This document shows, one piece after another, positions 37,518 through 48,914 of a stretch of DNA of 64,000 nt (position 1 is its first letter; the number at the start of each line of letters is the position of its first letter). The stretch is taken from contig NZ_SMFY01000002.1 of assembly GCF_004339465.1 (NCBI RefSeq), forward strand, positions 930,001 to 994,000, in the 5' to 3' direction. Origin of the DNA: Ancylobacter aquaticus (GTDB lineage Bacteria > Pseudomonadota > Alphaproteobacteria > Rhizobiales > Xanthobacteraceae). A program made the position numbers and the translations under genes. The notes under the pieces are model-generated. The model worked only from the letters and a program-made list of their open reading frames with translations. It made no database searches and was not told the origin of the DNA.

Positions 37518-37689
37518 AGGCTGCGACAGCAGGGCGCGGGCCCCCGCGCCTGTGGAATTCATGCGCGCCCCGCGTCGCCTGCAGGGCTTAACGGTGCCCA
37601 CGCCCTTCCCCCGCGAGGGAATCTGGTTTAAGGGAAGCCCCCAATTGCGGGGCGTGACCTCGCCCAGAAAGTTCAATCCGGGTCCGCCC

Positions 37690-37717
37690 AAGGACGCGTT
37701 CCCAGCGCGTCCTTTTT
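37690..37717 (+). terminator. Intrinsic-terminator hairpin just upstream of carB
   Basis: AAGGACGCG (37690-37698) pairs with CGCGTCCTT (37706-37714) over a 7-nt loop and runs into five T residues. It ends 38 bp before the carB ATG and 170 bp after udgX. It may end the upstream operon or act as a carB leader attenuator. Confidence 0.72.
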
Positions 37718-37755
37718 CGTGCGCCCGGACCAATGCGCGAGCCGCACGGGATCCG

Positions 37756-41076
<3,321 letters not shown>

Positions 41077-41218
41077 ACCGGCCGAACCTGACGGCGCCTC
41101 GCGGCGTTAGGTGCCGGACAACTTCTAAGCCCGCGCGGGCGGTTCGATCGTGGCTGATATGCCCGATTTCTCCGCCCGCGGGGGCTTCGTTTGCTTTTGG
41201 GAGGTCAAGAACAGACCA

Positions 41219-41692
41219 ATGGAAAAGATTCCGATGACCGCCGGCGGCCATGCCGCTCTGGAGATCGAGCTCAAGCACCGCCAGCAGGCCGAGCGTCCGC
41301 GCATCATCGAGGCTATCTCGGAAGCGCGCGCCCATGGCGACCTGTCCGAGAACGCCGAGTATCACGCGGCCAAGGAACAGCAGGCGCTGAACGAGGGCCG
41401 CATCGCCGAGCTTGAGGACAAGCTGTCCCGCGCCGAGATCATCGACGTCGCCAAGCTCACCGGCGACACGGTCATGTTCGGCGCCACGGTCAAGCTGATC
41501 GACGAGGACACCGAGGAAGAGCGCGTCTGGCAGATCGTCGGCGACATGGAAGCCGACGCCAAGGCGGGGCGCATCTCCATTTCCTCGCCCATGGCGCGCG
41601 CGCTGATCGGCAAGAAGCTCGGCACGTCGGTGGAAGTGGTGACGCCTAAGGGCGCCCGCTCCTACGAGATCGCCGCCGTCCGCTTCGCCTGA
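41219..41692 (+). CDS. greA: Transcript cleavage factor GreA
   Basis: GreA rescues backtracked RNA polymerase by stimulating transcript cleavage. The 157-residue product starts at ATG 41219 ([20 protein letters not shown]), with a coiled-coil N-domain whose tip holds the acidic [20 protein letters not shown] catalytic loop, and a FKBP-like C-domain ([17 protein letters not shown]). It follows carB by 142 bp, a common alphaproteobacterial gene order. Confidence 0.96.
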   Translation: MEKIPMTAGGHAALEIELKHRQQAERPRIIEAISEARAHGDLSENAEYHAAKEQQALNEGRIAELEDKLSRAEIIDVAKLTGDTVMFGATVKLIDEDTEEERVWQIVGDMEADAKAGRISISSPMARALIGKKLGTSVEVVTPKGARSYEIAAVRFA

Positions 41693-41711
41693 AGCCGCAC
41701 GCAGACCCGAC

Positions 41712-42788
41712 ATGACGGAGAAGGCGGCGATCGACCCGGCACGGCTCGAAGTCGTGGCGACGAATTTCAAGCGCCGCCTCTCCGGCGTCACCTCGACGCT
41801 TGAGCGCGTGCTGCCCTTTCAGGCGCGCACCCTCGGCATCGCCGCCTTCGGCCCGGGCCTGACGGACAGCATTGCGCGCATCGGCGCGGCCGAGCTGCGC
41901 CATTTCTGGCGCCGGCCCGCGCGCCGCCCGACCCGCATCTGGCACGCGCGCCGCAACGTCGAAATGCTGGCCGGTGTCGTGCTGCGCGACCTGTTGCGGA
42001 TGAAGCTTTCGCTTGTCTTCACCTCCGCCTCGCAGCGCTGGCACACACGCTGGAGCCGCTTCCTCATCTCCCGCATGGACGCGGTGATCGCCACCTCGGC
42101 GAAGACCGCGGGCTATCTCCAGCGCCCCGCCGCCGTCATCCATCACGGCATCGACATGGACAGCTTCGCCCCCGCGCCCGACAAGGCCGAAGCGCGGCGC
42201 GCGGTGGGCTTGCCGGACGATCTGAGGATGATCGGCTGCTTCGGCCGTATCCGCGCCCAGAAGGGCACGGACGTGTTCGTCGATGCGCTGATCCGCGTGC
42301 TGCCGGACCATCCCGGCTGGGGCGGCGTGGTGCTGGGGCGGGCTACCGGCGCGCACACCGCCTTCTTCGCCGATCAGCGCGCCAAGGTGGAAAAAGCCGG
42401 GCTGGCCGACCGTATCCTCTTCCCCGGCGAGGTCGCGACCTCCGACATCGCCCTGTGGTACCGCGCGCTAGATCTTTATGTCGCCCCCCAGCGCTGGGAG
42501 GGCTTCGGCGTCACCCCGCTGGAGGCGATGGCCTGCGCCGTGCCCGTCATCGCCACGCGGGTCGGCGCGTTCGACGAACTGGTGATCGAGGGCCAGACCG
42601 GCTCCATCATTCCGCCCGGCGATGTCGGGGAGATGGCCGCAGCGGTGAGTGCATTCCTGCAGCTTGATGAGGCAGCAGCGGCTGCAGTCGCGCGCGCCGC
42701 CCGCGACCACGTCGTCGCGACCCATTCCATCGAGGTCGAGGCGCAGAAGATCAACGCGGTCTATGAGAGCGTCTGGGCCTCCGCCTAG
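41712..42788 (+). CDS. lpsB: Lipopolysaccharide core mannosyltransferase, LpcC/LpsB type (GT4 fold)
   Basis: The 358-residue cytoplasmic or peripheral-membrane glycosyltransferase has the rhizobial LpcC/LpsB opening (VVATNFKRRLSGVTSTLERV, TRIWHARRNVEMLAGVVLRD) and GT-B motifs: donor-site GCFGRIRAQKGTDVFVDAL and EGFGVTPLEAMACAVPVIA with the E-x7-E pattern. It transfers mannose in the LPS inner core of rhizobia; the sugar here is inferred. Its stop codon overlaps that of the convergent ELM1 gene in a shared CTAG. Confidence 0.88.
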   Translation: MTEKAAIDPARLEVVATNFKRRLSGVTSTLERVLPFQARTLGIAAFGPGLTDSIARIGAAELRHFWRRPARRPTRIWHARRNVEMLAGVVLRDLLRMKLSLVFTSASQRWHTRWSRFLISRMDAVIATSAKTAGYLQRPAAVIHHGIDMDSFAPAPDKAEARRAVGLPDDLRMIGCFGRIRAQKGTDVFVDALIRVLPDHPGWGGVVLGRATGAHTAFFADQRAKVEKAGLADRILFPGEVATSDIALWYRALDLYVAPQRWEGFGVTPLEAMACAVPVIATRVGAFDELVIEGQTGSIIPPGDVGEMAAAVSAFLQLDEAAAAAVARAARDHVVATHSIEVEAQKINAVYESVWASA

Positions 42789-43831
42789 ATCGCCGGGCCT
42801 TCGAGCCCCAGCACCGGGGCGATGAGGCGGGCGAGGTCGCCGCGCACATCCAGCGTCGGCGGCTCCAGCATTATCAATGAGTTGGCGAACTGTTCGGCGT
42901 TCACCGTGCCGAGCGGCAGGATGGCGAGGCTCGGTGCGAAGGACGGCGCCGCCCAGCTTTTCGCCGCCCAGGCGGAAATCGCTTCGCTGGCATAGCCGTC
43001 ATGCACCTTCGCCGAGCGCAGGCCGATGACCGGGCGCCTGGCCGTCAGCCCCTCGACCAGCATGCTCATGGAATCCTCAGTAACAACAACGGCATCGGCG
43101 CCAAACAACGCCCGCGCCGAGCCCGCCCCGGCGCTGCGGTAGTCGATGAACTCGGCAAGCACGCCCTCCCCGGCCAGTGCGGCGAAGCGCGCGCCGACCT
43201 CGTCCGGTGTGCGGCGCGAGGTCGTCACCCGCCAGCGCACGCCGTGCTCGCGGGCGACGTCGCGCACCAGCCGAACCAGCGCATCCCATTCATTTTGCGG
43301 CCATTCCTTGCGATAGGCGGTGCCCCCGACCAGCAGCGCAAGCTCCGCCCCCTTGAGGTCGGCAAGCGTCGAAAGCCGGCGCGGGGCGGGGTAGTCGTCG
43401 GGGTCGACAATCGAGGGAATGGGCGCCCAGGCCGAGCGCGGATTGCCCGCTGCGCGCGGCGAAGCGACGATCATCAGGCTGACCTCGCGCGTGTCATAGC
43501 CGCCGATTCCGCCGGAATAGACGAAGGGCACACCCCCGAAAAACCGGCTGAGCAGGATGCCCGCCGCGATGGTCGGGCGCCCGGAGCCGACGATGACGTC
43601 AGGCTTTTCAAGGCTTTGCGCGTCGATGCCATACATGGAGCGCAGCCATTTGCTGGCGTCGCGGCCGTAGCGGCGCATGATGATCTTGCGCACATCGTCA
43701 TGGGCGAACCAGGTCGGGCGGATGTTGAGCCGCGCCACCTCGGTCGGCGCCAGCCGGCCGATCGCCAGCGCGACACCTTCCGCCTGGTTGAAATGTCCCG
43801 GCTTCTTGTCGCGCAGGACCAGCAGTTTCAC
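42785..43831 (-). CDS. ELM1-family (DUF1022) GT-B-like protein
   Basis: The 348-residue product starts at a GTG (43831) overlapping the methyltransferase stop. It has the bacterial relative of mitochondrial fission ELM1: VLRDKKPGHFNQAEGVALAI, VGSGRPTIAAGILL, VASPRAAGNPRSAWAPIP and the late DAVVVTEDSMSMLVEGL, which resembles a GT-B nucleotide-sugar site. The bacterial function is unknown, but it recurs in envelope glycan loci. It is the last gene of the Lrp-GT8-methyltransferase operon. Confidence 0.87.
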   Translation of the reverse strand: MKLLVLRDKKPGHFNQAEGVALAIGRLAPTEVARLNIRPTWFAHDDVRKIIMRRYGRDASKWLRSMYGIDAQSLEKPDVIVGSGRPTIAAGILLSRFFGGVPFVYSGGIGGYDTREVSLMIVASPRAAGNPRSAWAPIPSIVDPDDYPAPRRLSTLADLKGAELALLVGGTAYRKEWPQNEWDALVRLVRDVAREHGVRWRVTTSRRTPDEVGARFAALAGEGVLAEFIDYRSAGAGSARALFGADAVVVTEDSMSMLVEGLTARRPVIGLRSAKVHDGYASEAISAWAAKSWAAPSFAPSLAILPLGTVNAEQFANSLIMLEPPTLDVRGDLARLIAPVLGLEGPAI

Positions 43832-44466
43832 CGGGTCGCCCCGCGCGGCTTGGTGCCGAACAGCTTGCGGTGCGCCGAGCGGGCCAGCTTCTGCGTGCGG
43901 TAGATCACCCGCTCGCGCGCCCGCACGGCAAGGCCGGTGAGCCCCGTCACCTCGCCGTCCCAGGTCTTGAAGGCGACGCGGGCGCGGCGGTGGATCGGCA
44001 TTTTGCGAATGGCCGGAAAATGCGGCTTCAGCCGCGCCAGCCACCAGTCCGCATCATGCTGCGAGACATGGGCGTTGCGCCCGTCGGAGAGCAGCATCTT
44101 GGCCGGGCCGATGTCGATGACGAACAGCGCATGCGCGGCCGCTGCGGCGATGGACGCCAGCACCGCGTCGATCTCCTCGTCCGGGATATGCTCCATCACG
44201 TCGACATTCACCGCCAGTTCCACCCGCGCGTCCGGAAGGGTGGCAATCTCCGGGATTGCCGGGTCGTAGCGGTGGATTTCCGGTATCCCCGCCTTGGCGG
44301 CGATGAGGAAGGCGAGATTGCTCTGCCCGCAGCCGAAATCGATCAGCGAGGCGGGCTTCAATGCCATGATGTGCGGCAGCATGTCCGCCAGCGCGTGGCG
44401 TGCCGTGGCGCCGTAACGGTGGCGCGCATGTAGCTTCGCATATTCGTCGACGAGGCTGTGTGCCAT
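43828..44466 (-). CDS. SAM-dependent methyltransferase in LPS locus
   Basis: The 212-residue protein starts at ATG 44466. A class I methyltransferase motif I variant reads SLIDFGCGQSNLAFLI, followed by VNVDVMEHIPDEEIDAVL, typical of small sugar or lipid methyltransferases. The basic C-terminal third (RVIYRTQKLARSAHRKLFG) may contact membrane or LPS. It overlaps ELM1 by 4 bp (GTGA) and lies 2 bp after the GT8 gene. Methylation of an LPS or glycan sugar is inferred from context. Confidence 0.82.
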   Translation of the reverse strand: MAHSLVDEYAKLHARHRYGATARHALADMLPHIMALKPASLIDFGCGQSNLAFLIAAKAGIPEIHRYDPAIPEIATLPDARVELAVNVDVMEHIPDEEIDAVLASIAAAAAHALFVIDIGPAKMLLSDGRNAHVSQHDADWWLARLKPHFPAIRKMPIHRRARVAFKTWDGEVTGLTGLAVRARERVIYRTQKLARSAHRKLFGTKPRGATR

Positions 44467-44468
44467 CC

Positions 44469-45365
44469 CTAGGCTCCGAAAATGCGCCGCTTGAGCTTGC
44501 CGAAGAACCGCCGCAGCCGGCGCACCCGCTTCTCCACCTTCCGGCCGAGCCGGGTCTTCAGCGGCACGGAGGCGAAGGGCGTGCGGGCGCGATAGGCGAG
44601 GAAGAGGTCGCGCGCGGGGTGGTTGCAGTCGGTGTAGTTGGGCTTCACCTGGCCGATGAAATGGATGATGCGGACGTCCGCCCAGATCGCCGGATCGTCG
44701 GTATAAGCGCCCTTCTCCAGCCGGCGATGCAGGTTCCAGCTCTCGTCGAGCGGCAGCCATTCCCCGCGCAGGGCGCCGTTGAGCGCGTCCTGGTCCATCA
44801 TCGGCAGGGTGGGATGGTCGTTGATGAAGTCGATCGTGCGGTCGGTCAGCCGCTGGGCGCGCCACGCCTCCAGGTCGATCAGCAGCACGCCGCTGTTGAA
44901 ATAGCGCATGGTGTCGGGCAGCCCGATGTCGCGGTTGCGCTTGGCGTGGCGCTCGGGCACCTGACGAGCGATGTCGTCCACGGCCGCCAGCGCGAAGCCC
45001 TGCATCGGCAGGGTGGCGAGCGGGGCGAGCGACGCGTTCACCAGCGTGTCGCAGTCGATATAGAGCAGCCGTCCCGTGGCCTCCGACAGGCTCAGCGGCA
45101 TGAGGATGCGGGCATAAGCGGTGCGCGAGAGGTGGTGATTGACCGGCCGCGCGGCGAAGTGCCGGCCCATGTCGTCGCTCATGTCGACAAAGACGATGTT
45201 GGCGCGGCCGTAGGAGGTGGATAGCCGCGCCTTGTCTTCCTCCGACACCCGGTCGCAGAAGACGTAGACCGACGCGAAGCTGTCGGCCGCCTTGTCGGCG
45301 AGCGAGGCGAGCATCACTCCGGTCAGCTCGACATAGGCGGTATCGGTCGCGGTGGCGACGATCAC
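44469..45365 (-). CDS. Glycosyltransferase family 8 protein
   Basis: The 298-residue retaining glycosyltransferase of the GT8 (LgtC/RfaJ-like) family starts with GTG 45365. It has the donor-binding DxD in LLYIDCDTLVNASL, the acceptor region RYFNSGVLLIDLEAW and HFIGQVKPN near the C-terminus, followed by a strongly basic tail (KRVRRLRRFFGKLKRRIF) suited to membrane association. It probably adds glucose or galactose to the LPS core. Its start overlaps the lrp stop, so regulator and transferase are coupled. Confidence 0.88.
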   Translation of the reverse strand: MIVATATDTAYVELTGVMLASLADKAADSFASVYVFCDRVSEEDKARLSTSYGRANIVFVDMSDDMGRHFAARPVNHHLSRTAYARILMPLSLSEATGRLLYIDCDTLVNASLAPLATLPMQGFALAAVDDIARQVPERHAKRNRDIGLPDTMRYFNSGVLLIDLEAWRAQRLTDRTIDFINDHPTLPMMDQDALNGALRGEWLPLDESWNLHRRLEKGAYTDDPAIWADVRIIHFIGQVKPNYTDCNHPARDLFLAYRARTPFASVPLKTRLGRKVEKRVRRLRRFFGKLKRRIFGA

Positions 45366-45838
45366 CGGGTTTCCCCTTCCATCGGCACCACGGCGGCGTC
45401 CTTAGACTGCTGGAGCGTCAGCGCGGTCTTCACATTGCGCACATTTGGAGCGCCGGTCAGTTCCAGCACGAAATTCTGGAAGGTGCGCAGGTCCGGGGCG
45501 ACGCAGAGCAGGATGAAATCGGTCTCGCCCGAAAGCATCCAGCATGCCCGCACCAGCGGCCAGCGTTCCACCTGCGCGGCAAATGCGGAAAGGTCGCCCT
45601 CGGCCTGGCTGATCAGGTGCACCATGGCGAAGGCCATCAGGTCGAAGCCGAGCTTCTTCTCGTCGAGAAGCGCCCGGTAGCCCTTGATGATGCCTTCTTC
45701 TTCCAGCGAACGCACCCGGCGCAGGCACGGCGGGGCGGAAATGCCGACACGCTGCGACAGCTCCACATTGGTGATGCGGCCATCGCCCTGAAGCTCGCGC
45801 AGAATGTTCCAGTCGATCGCGTCGATGCGGCGAACCAA
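45362..45838 (-). CDS. Lrp/AsnC-family transcriptional regulator
   Basis: The 158-residue regulator starts at a TTG (45838) preceded by GGAG at good spacing; the family opening IDAIDWNILRELQGDGRITN supports it. The HTH reads VELSQRVGISAPPCLRRV, and the RAM domain occupies about 65-150 (LDEKKLGFDLMAFAMVHL, GETDFILLCVAPDL), where amino acids usually bind. It is coupled by GTGA overlap to the GT8 gene, an unusual operon for an Lrp regulator, and divergent from trxB across 283 bp. Confidence 0.9.
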   Translation of the reverse strand: MVRRIDAIDWNILRELQGDGRITNVELSQRVGISAPPCLRRVRSLEEEGIIKGYRALLDEKKLGFDLMAFAMVHLISQAEGDLSAFAAQVERWPLVRACWMLSGETDFILLCVAPDLRTFQNFVLELTGAPNVRNVKTALTLQQSKDAAVVPMEGETR

Positions 45839-45917
45839 GCGGGGTCTCCGTGTCCGGCGGCCGGGACGGCGCGCCTGCGGCGGCGCGAGGAGTGCAGCGG
45901 CCGCGAGAGCAATTATC

Positions 45918-45938
45918 TTGCGCGCGCGCCTCGCGCAA
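45918..45938. promoter_or_regulatory. Inverted repeat between lrp and trxB
   Basis: TTGCGCG (45918-45924) and CGCGCAA (45932-45938) form 7-bp arms separated by 7 bp, 80 bp upstream of the lrp TTG. It is a candidate Lrp or other operator; binding is not shown. Confidence 0.4.
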
Positions 45939-46121
45939 TCTTCCTTATGGAAAACTAATGGATAGGAGGCCTCCGCCTTGCGGTTGCCCAGGTCAGCCCC
46001 TACATTTTCGCATGGCTACCAGGGCGGCCCTTGCAGCACGCGCAGGTGCGGGTCCAATGAGCCTATCCAAGGCCTGATCGTCCGTCCGGCGATTCGTTCG
46101 CCGCAACACAGTGAGCCTGCC

Positions 46122-47102
46122 ATGTCGGCCCCCTCCGCCAGCTCGGCCAACCACGTCAAGGTCCTGATCATCGGCTCGGGTCCGGCCGGCTATACCGCCG
46201 CCGTCTATGCCGCGCGGGCCATGCTGGAGCCGGTGATGATCCAGGGAATCCAGCCCGGCGGGCAACTCACCATCACGACTGACGTCGAGAATTATCCTGG
46301 CTTTGCCGATCCGGTCCAGGGCCCGTGGCTGATGGAGCAGATGCAGGCGCAGGCCGAGAAGATGGGCACCCGCATCGTCAATGATCTGGTGACGTCGCTC
46401 GACCTCTCCCGCCGGCCGTTCCGCGCCGAGACCGATTCCGGCACGGTGTGGATCGCCGAGACGGTGATCCTCGCCACGGGCGCGCAGGCGCGCTGGCTGG
46501 ACCTTGAGTCCGAGCAGGCCTATCGCGGTCACGGCGTTTCCGCCTGCGCCACCTGCGACGGCTTCTTCTATCGCGGCAAGGAAGTGATGGTGATCGGCGG
46601 CGGCAATACCGCTGTCGAGGAAGCGCTTTTCCTCACCAATTTCGCCTCCAGGGTCACGGTCGTGCACCGGCGGGACAGCTTCCGCGCCGAAAAAATCCTG
46701 CAGGAGCGCCTGTTCGCTCATCCCAAGGTCGAGGTGGTGTGGAACGCCGCCCTGCATGAGGTGAAGGGCCAGCACGAGCCTCCCAAGGTGACGGGCGTGG
46801 TGCTGAAGGATGTCGTCACCGGCGCGCTTTCCGAGCGTGCGGCGGACGGCGTGTTCATCGCCATCGGCCACGCCCCGGCGACCGATCTCGTGCAGGGCCA
46901 GCTCAAGCTCAAGCCGAGCGGCTATGTCTGGACGGCGCCGCACTCCACCCAGACCTCGGTGGAAGGCGTGTTCGCCGCCGGCGATGTCGCCGACGATATT
47001 TTCCGTCAGGCGGTCACGGCCGCCGGCATGGGGTGCATGGCAGCACTGGAGGTCGAGCGTTTTCTCGCCGTCCGTGAGCCACTCGCGCAAGCCGCCGAAT
47101 GA
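46122..47102 (+). CDS. trxB: Thioredoxin-disulfide reductase
   Basis: TrxB reduces thioredoxin with NADPH through FAD and a redox disulfide. The 326-residue product starts at ATG 46122. FAD motif IIGSGPAGYTAAVYAARA, the active-site ACATCDGFFY (Cys142/Cys145), NADPH motif VIGGGNTAVEEALFLTNFA and the C-terminal FAAGDVADDIFRQAVTAAG are all present. It overlaps the LysR gene by 4 bp (ATGA). Confidence 0.96.
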   Translation: MSAPSASSANHVKVLIIGSGPAGYTAAVYAARAMLEPVMIQGIQPGGQLTITTDVENYPGFADPVQGPWLMEQMQAQAEKMGTRIVNDLVTSLDLSRRPFRAETDSGTVWIAETVILATGAQARWLDLESEQAYRGHGVSACATCDGFFYRGKEVMVIGGGNTAVEEALFLTNFASRVTVVHRRDSFRAEKILQERLFAHPKVEVVWNAALHEVKGQHEPPKVTGVVLKDVVTGALSERAADGVFIAIGHAPATDLVQGQLKLKPSGYVWTAPHSTQTSVEGVFAAGDVADDIFRQAVTAAGMGCMAALEVERFLAVREPLAQAAE

Positions 47103-48049
47103 GCGAGGGGCCCCGCCGGATGGACAACAAGGCCAATCGCGCTCGCGACATGGACTGGGACAAGCTCAAAGTGTTCCATGTCGCGGCGGAGGCCGGCTCC
47201 TTCACCCATGCGGGTGAGGCGCTCGGCCTGTCGCAGTCGGCGGTGAGCCGGCAGGTTTCGGCGCTGGAGCAGGAACTCAACATCCCGCTGTTCCACCGCC
47301 ATGCCCGCGGCCTGATCCTGACCGAGCAGGGCGACCTGCTCTACCGCACCGCGCATGAAGTGTTCATGAAGCTGGAAGCGGCGCGGGCCAAGCTCACTGA
47401 CAGCCGCGAGAAGCCCAATGGCGAATTGCGCGTCACCACCACCATGGGCCTCGGCACCCACTGGCTGACGGCACGCATCGGCGAGTTTCTCGAACTCTAT
47501 CCCGATATCCGCATCACGCTCATCCTTACCGATGACGAGCTCGACCTGGCCATGCGCGAGGCCGATGTCGCCATCCGCCTGCGCCAGCCGGTGCAGCCGG
47601 ATCTGATCCAGCGCAAGCTGTTCACCGTGCACTTCCACGCCTTCGCCTCGGCCGAATATCTCAAGCGCAACGGCCACCCGCGCACGCTGGATGAGCTGGA
47701 CAAGGACAAGCACCGCATCATCCTGCTGGGCGGCCCCATCCCTTCCTATTTCCAGGGTCTGAACTGGCTGGAGCGGGCCGGGCTGGAGGACGACCAGGAA
47801 GGGCGCGTGCCCTCGCTCTCGGTCAACAACGTGCTCGGGCTGAAGCGGGCGGTGGAGCGCGGCGTCGGCATCGGCATCGTGCCGGACTATCTGCTGGAGG
47901 ATTCCGCCACGCTCGTGCAGCTCTTCCCCGAGCGCACCACGCCGACGCTGGAAGCCTATTTCGTCTACCCCCAGGAAATGCGCTCCGTGGCACGCATCCA
48001 GGTGTTCCGCGACTTCCTCGTCGCCAAGGCCCAGCGCTGGAGCTTCTGA
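47099..48049 (+). CDS. LysR-family transcriptional regulator coupled to trxB
   Basis: The 316-residue regulator starts at ATG 47099, overlapping the trxB stop; ATG 47120 is an alternative. The HTH is DWDKLKVFHVAAEAGSFTHA followed by LGLSQSAVSRQVSALEQEL. The remaining 220 residues are the two-lobe LysR effector domain. A trxB-lysR pair in one operon is seen in other alphaproteobacteria. Redox sensing is a reasonable guess but no paired Cys residues are obvious, so I do not assign it. Confidence 0.9.
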   Translation: MSEGPRRMDNKANRARDMDWDKLKVFHVAAEAGSFTHAGEALGLSQSAVSRQVSALEQELNIPLFHRHARGLILTEQGDLLYRTAHEVFMKLEAARAKLTDSREKPNGELRVTTTMGLGTHWLTARIGEFLELYPDIRITLILTDDELDLAMREADVAIRLRQPVQPDLIQRKLFTVHFHAFASAEYLKRNGHPRTLDELDKDKHRIILLGGPIPSYFQGLNWLERAGLEDDQEGRVPSLSVNNVLGLKRAVERGVGIGIVPDYLLEDSATLVQLFPERTTPTLEAYFVYPQEMRSVARIQVFRDFLVAKAQRWSF

Positions 48050-48056
48050 GCACCGC

Positions 48057-48575
48057 TCACCGGATCGGCAGCTGCTCGACCACCTCGCGGGCGACATAGT
48101 CGCCGGCATGGCGCCAGCCCTCGTCATTGTCGCCGCGAAAGCTCAGCAGCCGCTCGAACACAAGCCGGCCCGTCGCGGCCTCGAGCACCGCCACCCGCAT
48201 CGACAGGACCAGCGTGCTCATCTTGTGCACGCTCCCCACCAGCAGAAAACCCGCCCCCGCCTCCTGCGCCCGCTGGCGCAACGCGTCCACGCCTTGCGCA
48301 TCGAGCTGGCAGGCGCCCTCGCAGGGCAGAGCCAGGCTGTCCAGTTTCCCTGCGCGGGCGATATCGGCCCCAACATCCCGGGTGAGCGCCTGCCGCCGCG
48401 CCTCGTGCTGGCTGCGCTGGTCGCGCGCCTCGCCGGACGAATCGGTGAAGCCGATATCGGCTACCGCGACCCGCGCTGGCTCGGCCGCGCGCACCAAGCC
48501 GGCGGGCGCCAGCGCCAGCAACACGGCGCAAAGCGCCGGGACACGGTGAACAACACGGGCGCGATAAGACAGCAT
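48057..48575 (-). CDS. Exported DUF2380 protein
   Basis: The 172-residue product has a signal peptide (VPALCAVLLALAPAGLVRA, cut near AAE) and the DUF2380 fold: PARVAVADIGFTDSSGEARD, then CEGACQLDAQGVDAL with two close Cys and FLLVGSVHKMSTLVLSM. Proteins of this family are small periplasmic factors in alphaproteobacteria with unknown role; the fold resembles the CsgG/TolB-N type of beta sheet in appearance only. It converges on the trxB-lysR operon. Confidence 0.82.
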   Translation of the reverse strand: MLSYRARVVHRVPALCAVLLALAPAGLVRAAEPARVAVADIGFTDSSGEARDQRSQHEARRQALTRDVGADIARAGKLDSLALPCEGACQLDAQGVDALRQRAQEAGAGFLLVGSVHKMSTLVLSMRVAVLEAATGRLVFERLLSFRGDNDEGWRHAGDYVAREVVEQLPIR

Positions 48576-48726
48576 GGCGTTCCTCCGATGGGACCACTCG
48601 GCGACGATCGAGCACCGATTACGCGCCTTTCTGTCAGCTCGGGCAAGGCCAGGGGACGAGTCGGAGGTATCGGGCCGCCCAATTTACGGGCATGACAGTG
48701 GTACGAAACGCACGATGCAATTACGC

Positions 48727-48745
48727 ATGCCTGCCATGCAGGCAT
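48727..48745. promoter_or_regulatory. Palindrome overlapping a possible promoter
   Basis: ATGCCTGC (48727-48734) and GCAGGCAT (48738-48745) are perfect 8-bp arms around CAT. The right arm abuts CATAAT, a 5/6 match to the -10 consensus. A repressor site is inferred. Confidence 0.4.
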
Positions 48746-48756
48746 AATTTATTGCA

Positions 48757-48888
48757 GTCTGCTCGGTCTTTGACCATATGTGAGGAAGACACCGAGACGC
48801 CTCGCGTTTCGGCTGTTCCCCTCTGGAAGGTTCGCTGCTTCGGCAGCGAAAACTTAAGGCCGGCCCCTTTCGGGACCGGCCTTTTTTC
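48757..48888 (+). ncRNA. Candidate orphan small RNA
   Basis: If transcription starts just after CATAAT, an RNA of about 130 nt would end at the T6 tract near 48887. It would contain a UUCG-tetraloop hairpin (TTCGCTGC-TTCG-GCAGCGAA, 48832-48851) and the terminal stem AAGGCCGG/CCGGCCTT. No ORF of note is present. I found no match to 6S, SRP or tmRNA signatures. Ends are inferred, and the terminal hairpin may also serve msrP on the other strand. Confidence 0.45.
48856..48887 (+). terminator. Intrinsic terminator, plus strand (possibly bidirectional)
   Basis: AAGGCCGG (48856-48863) pairs with CCGGCCTT, closed by CCC/GGG, and is followed by TTTTTT. On the minus strand the stem is followed by a weaker AAGTTTT, 28 bp beyond the msrP stop. 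Confidence 0.82.
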
Positions 48889-48914
48889 TGTGCCGTGGGC
48901 GGGTTCGCCCCCGC

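Larger units (their letters stand above)
48576..48914. other. Intergenic region holding a candidate small RNA
   Basis: This stretch of 339 bp lacks a protein gene. It contains a palindrome (48727-48745), a CATAAT that could be a -10 element (48743-48748), and a strong hairpin with T6 on the plus strand at 48856-48887. No plus-strand CDS precedes that terminator within reach. Confidence 0.7.

Noticed and set aside
37462..37755. N-terminal extension of CarB
   Set aside because: The in-frame extension crosses the end of udgX and a terminator hairpin; CarB family starts align with ATG 37756.
48757..48888. 6S, SRP or tmRNA gene
   Set aside because: Conserved elements such as the long closing stem of 6S, the SRP GGAA tetraloop domain and the tmRNA tRNA-like ends are not present.
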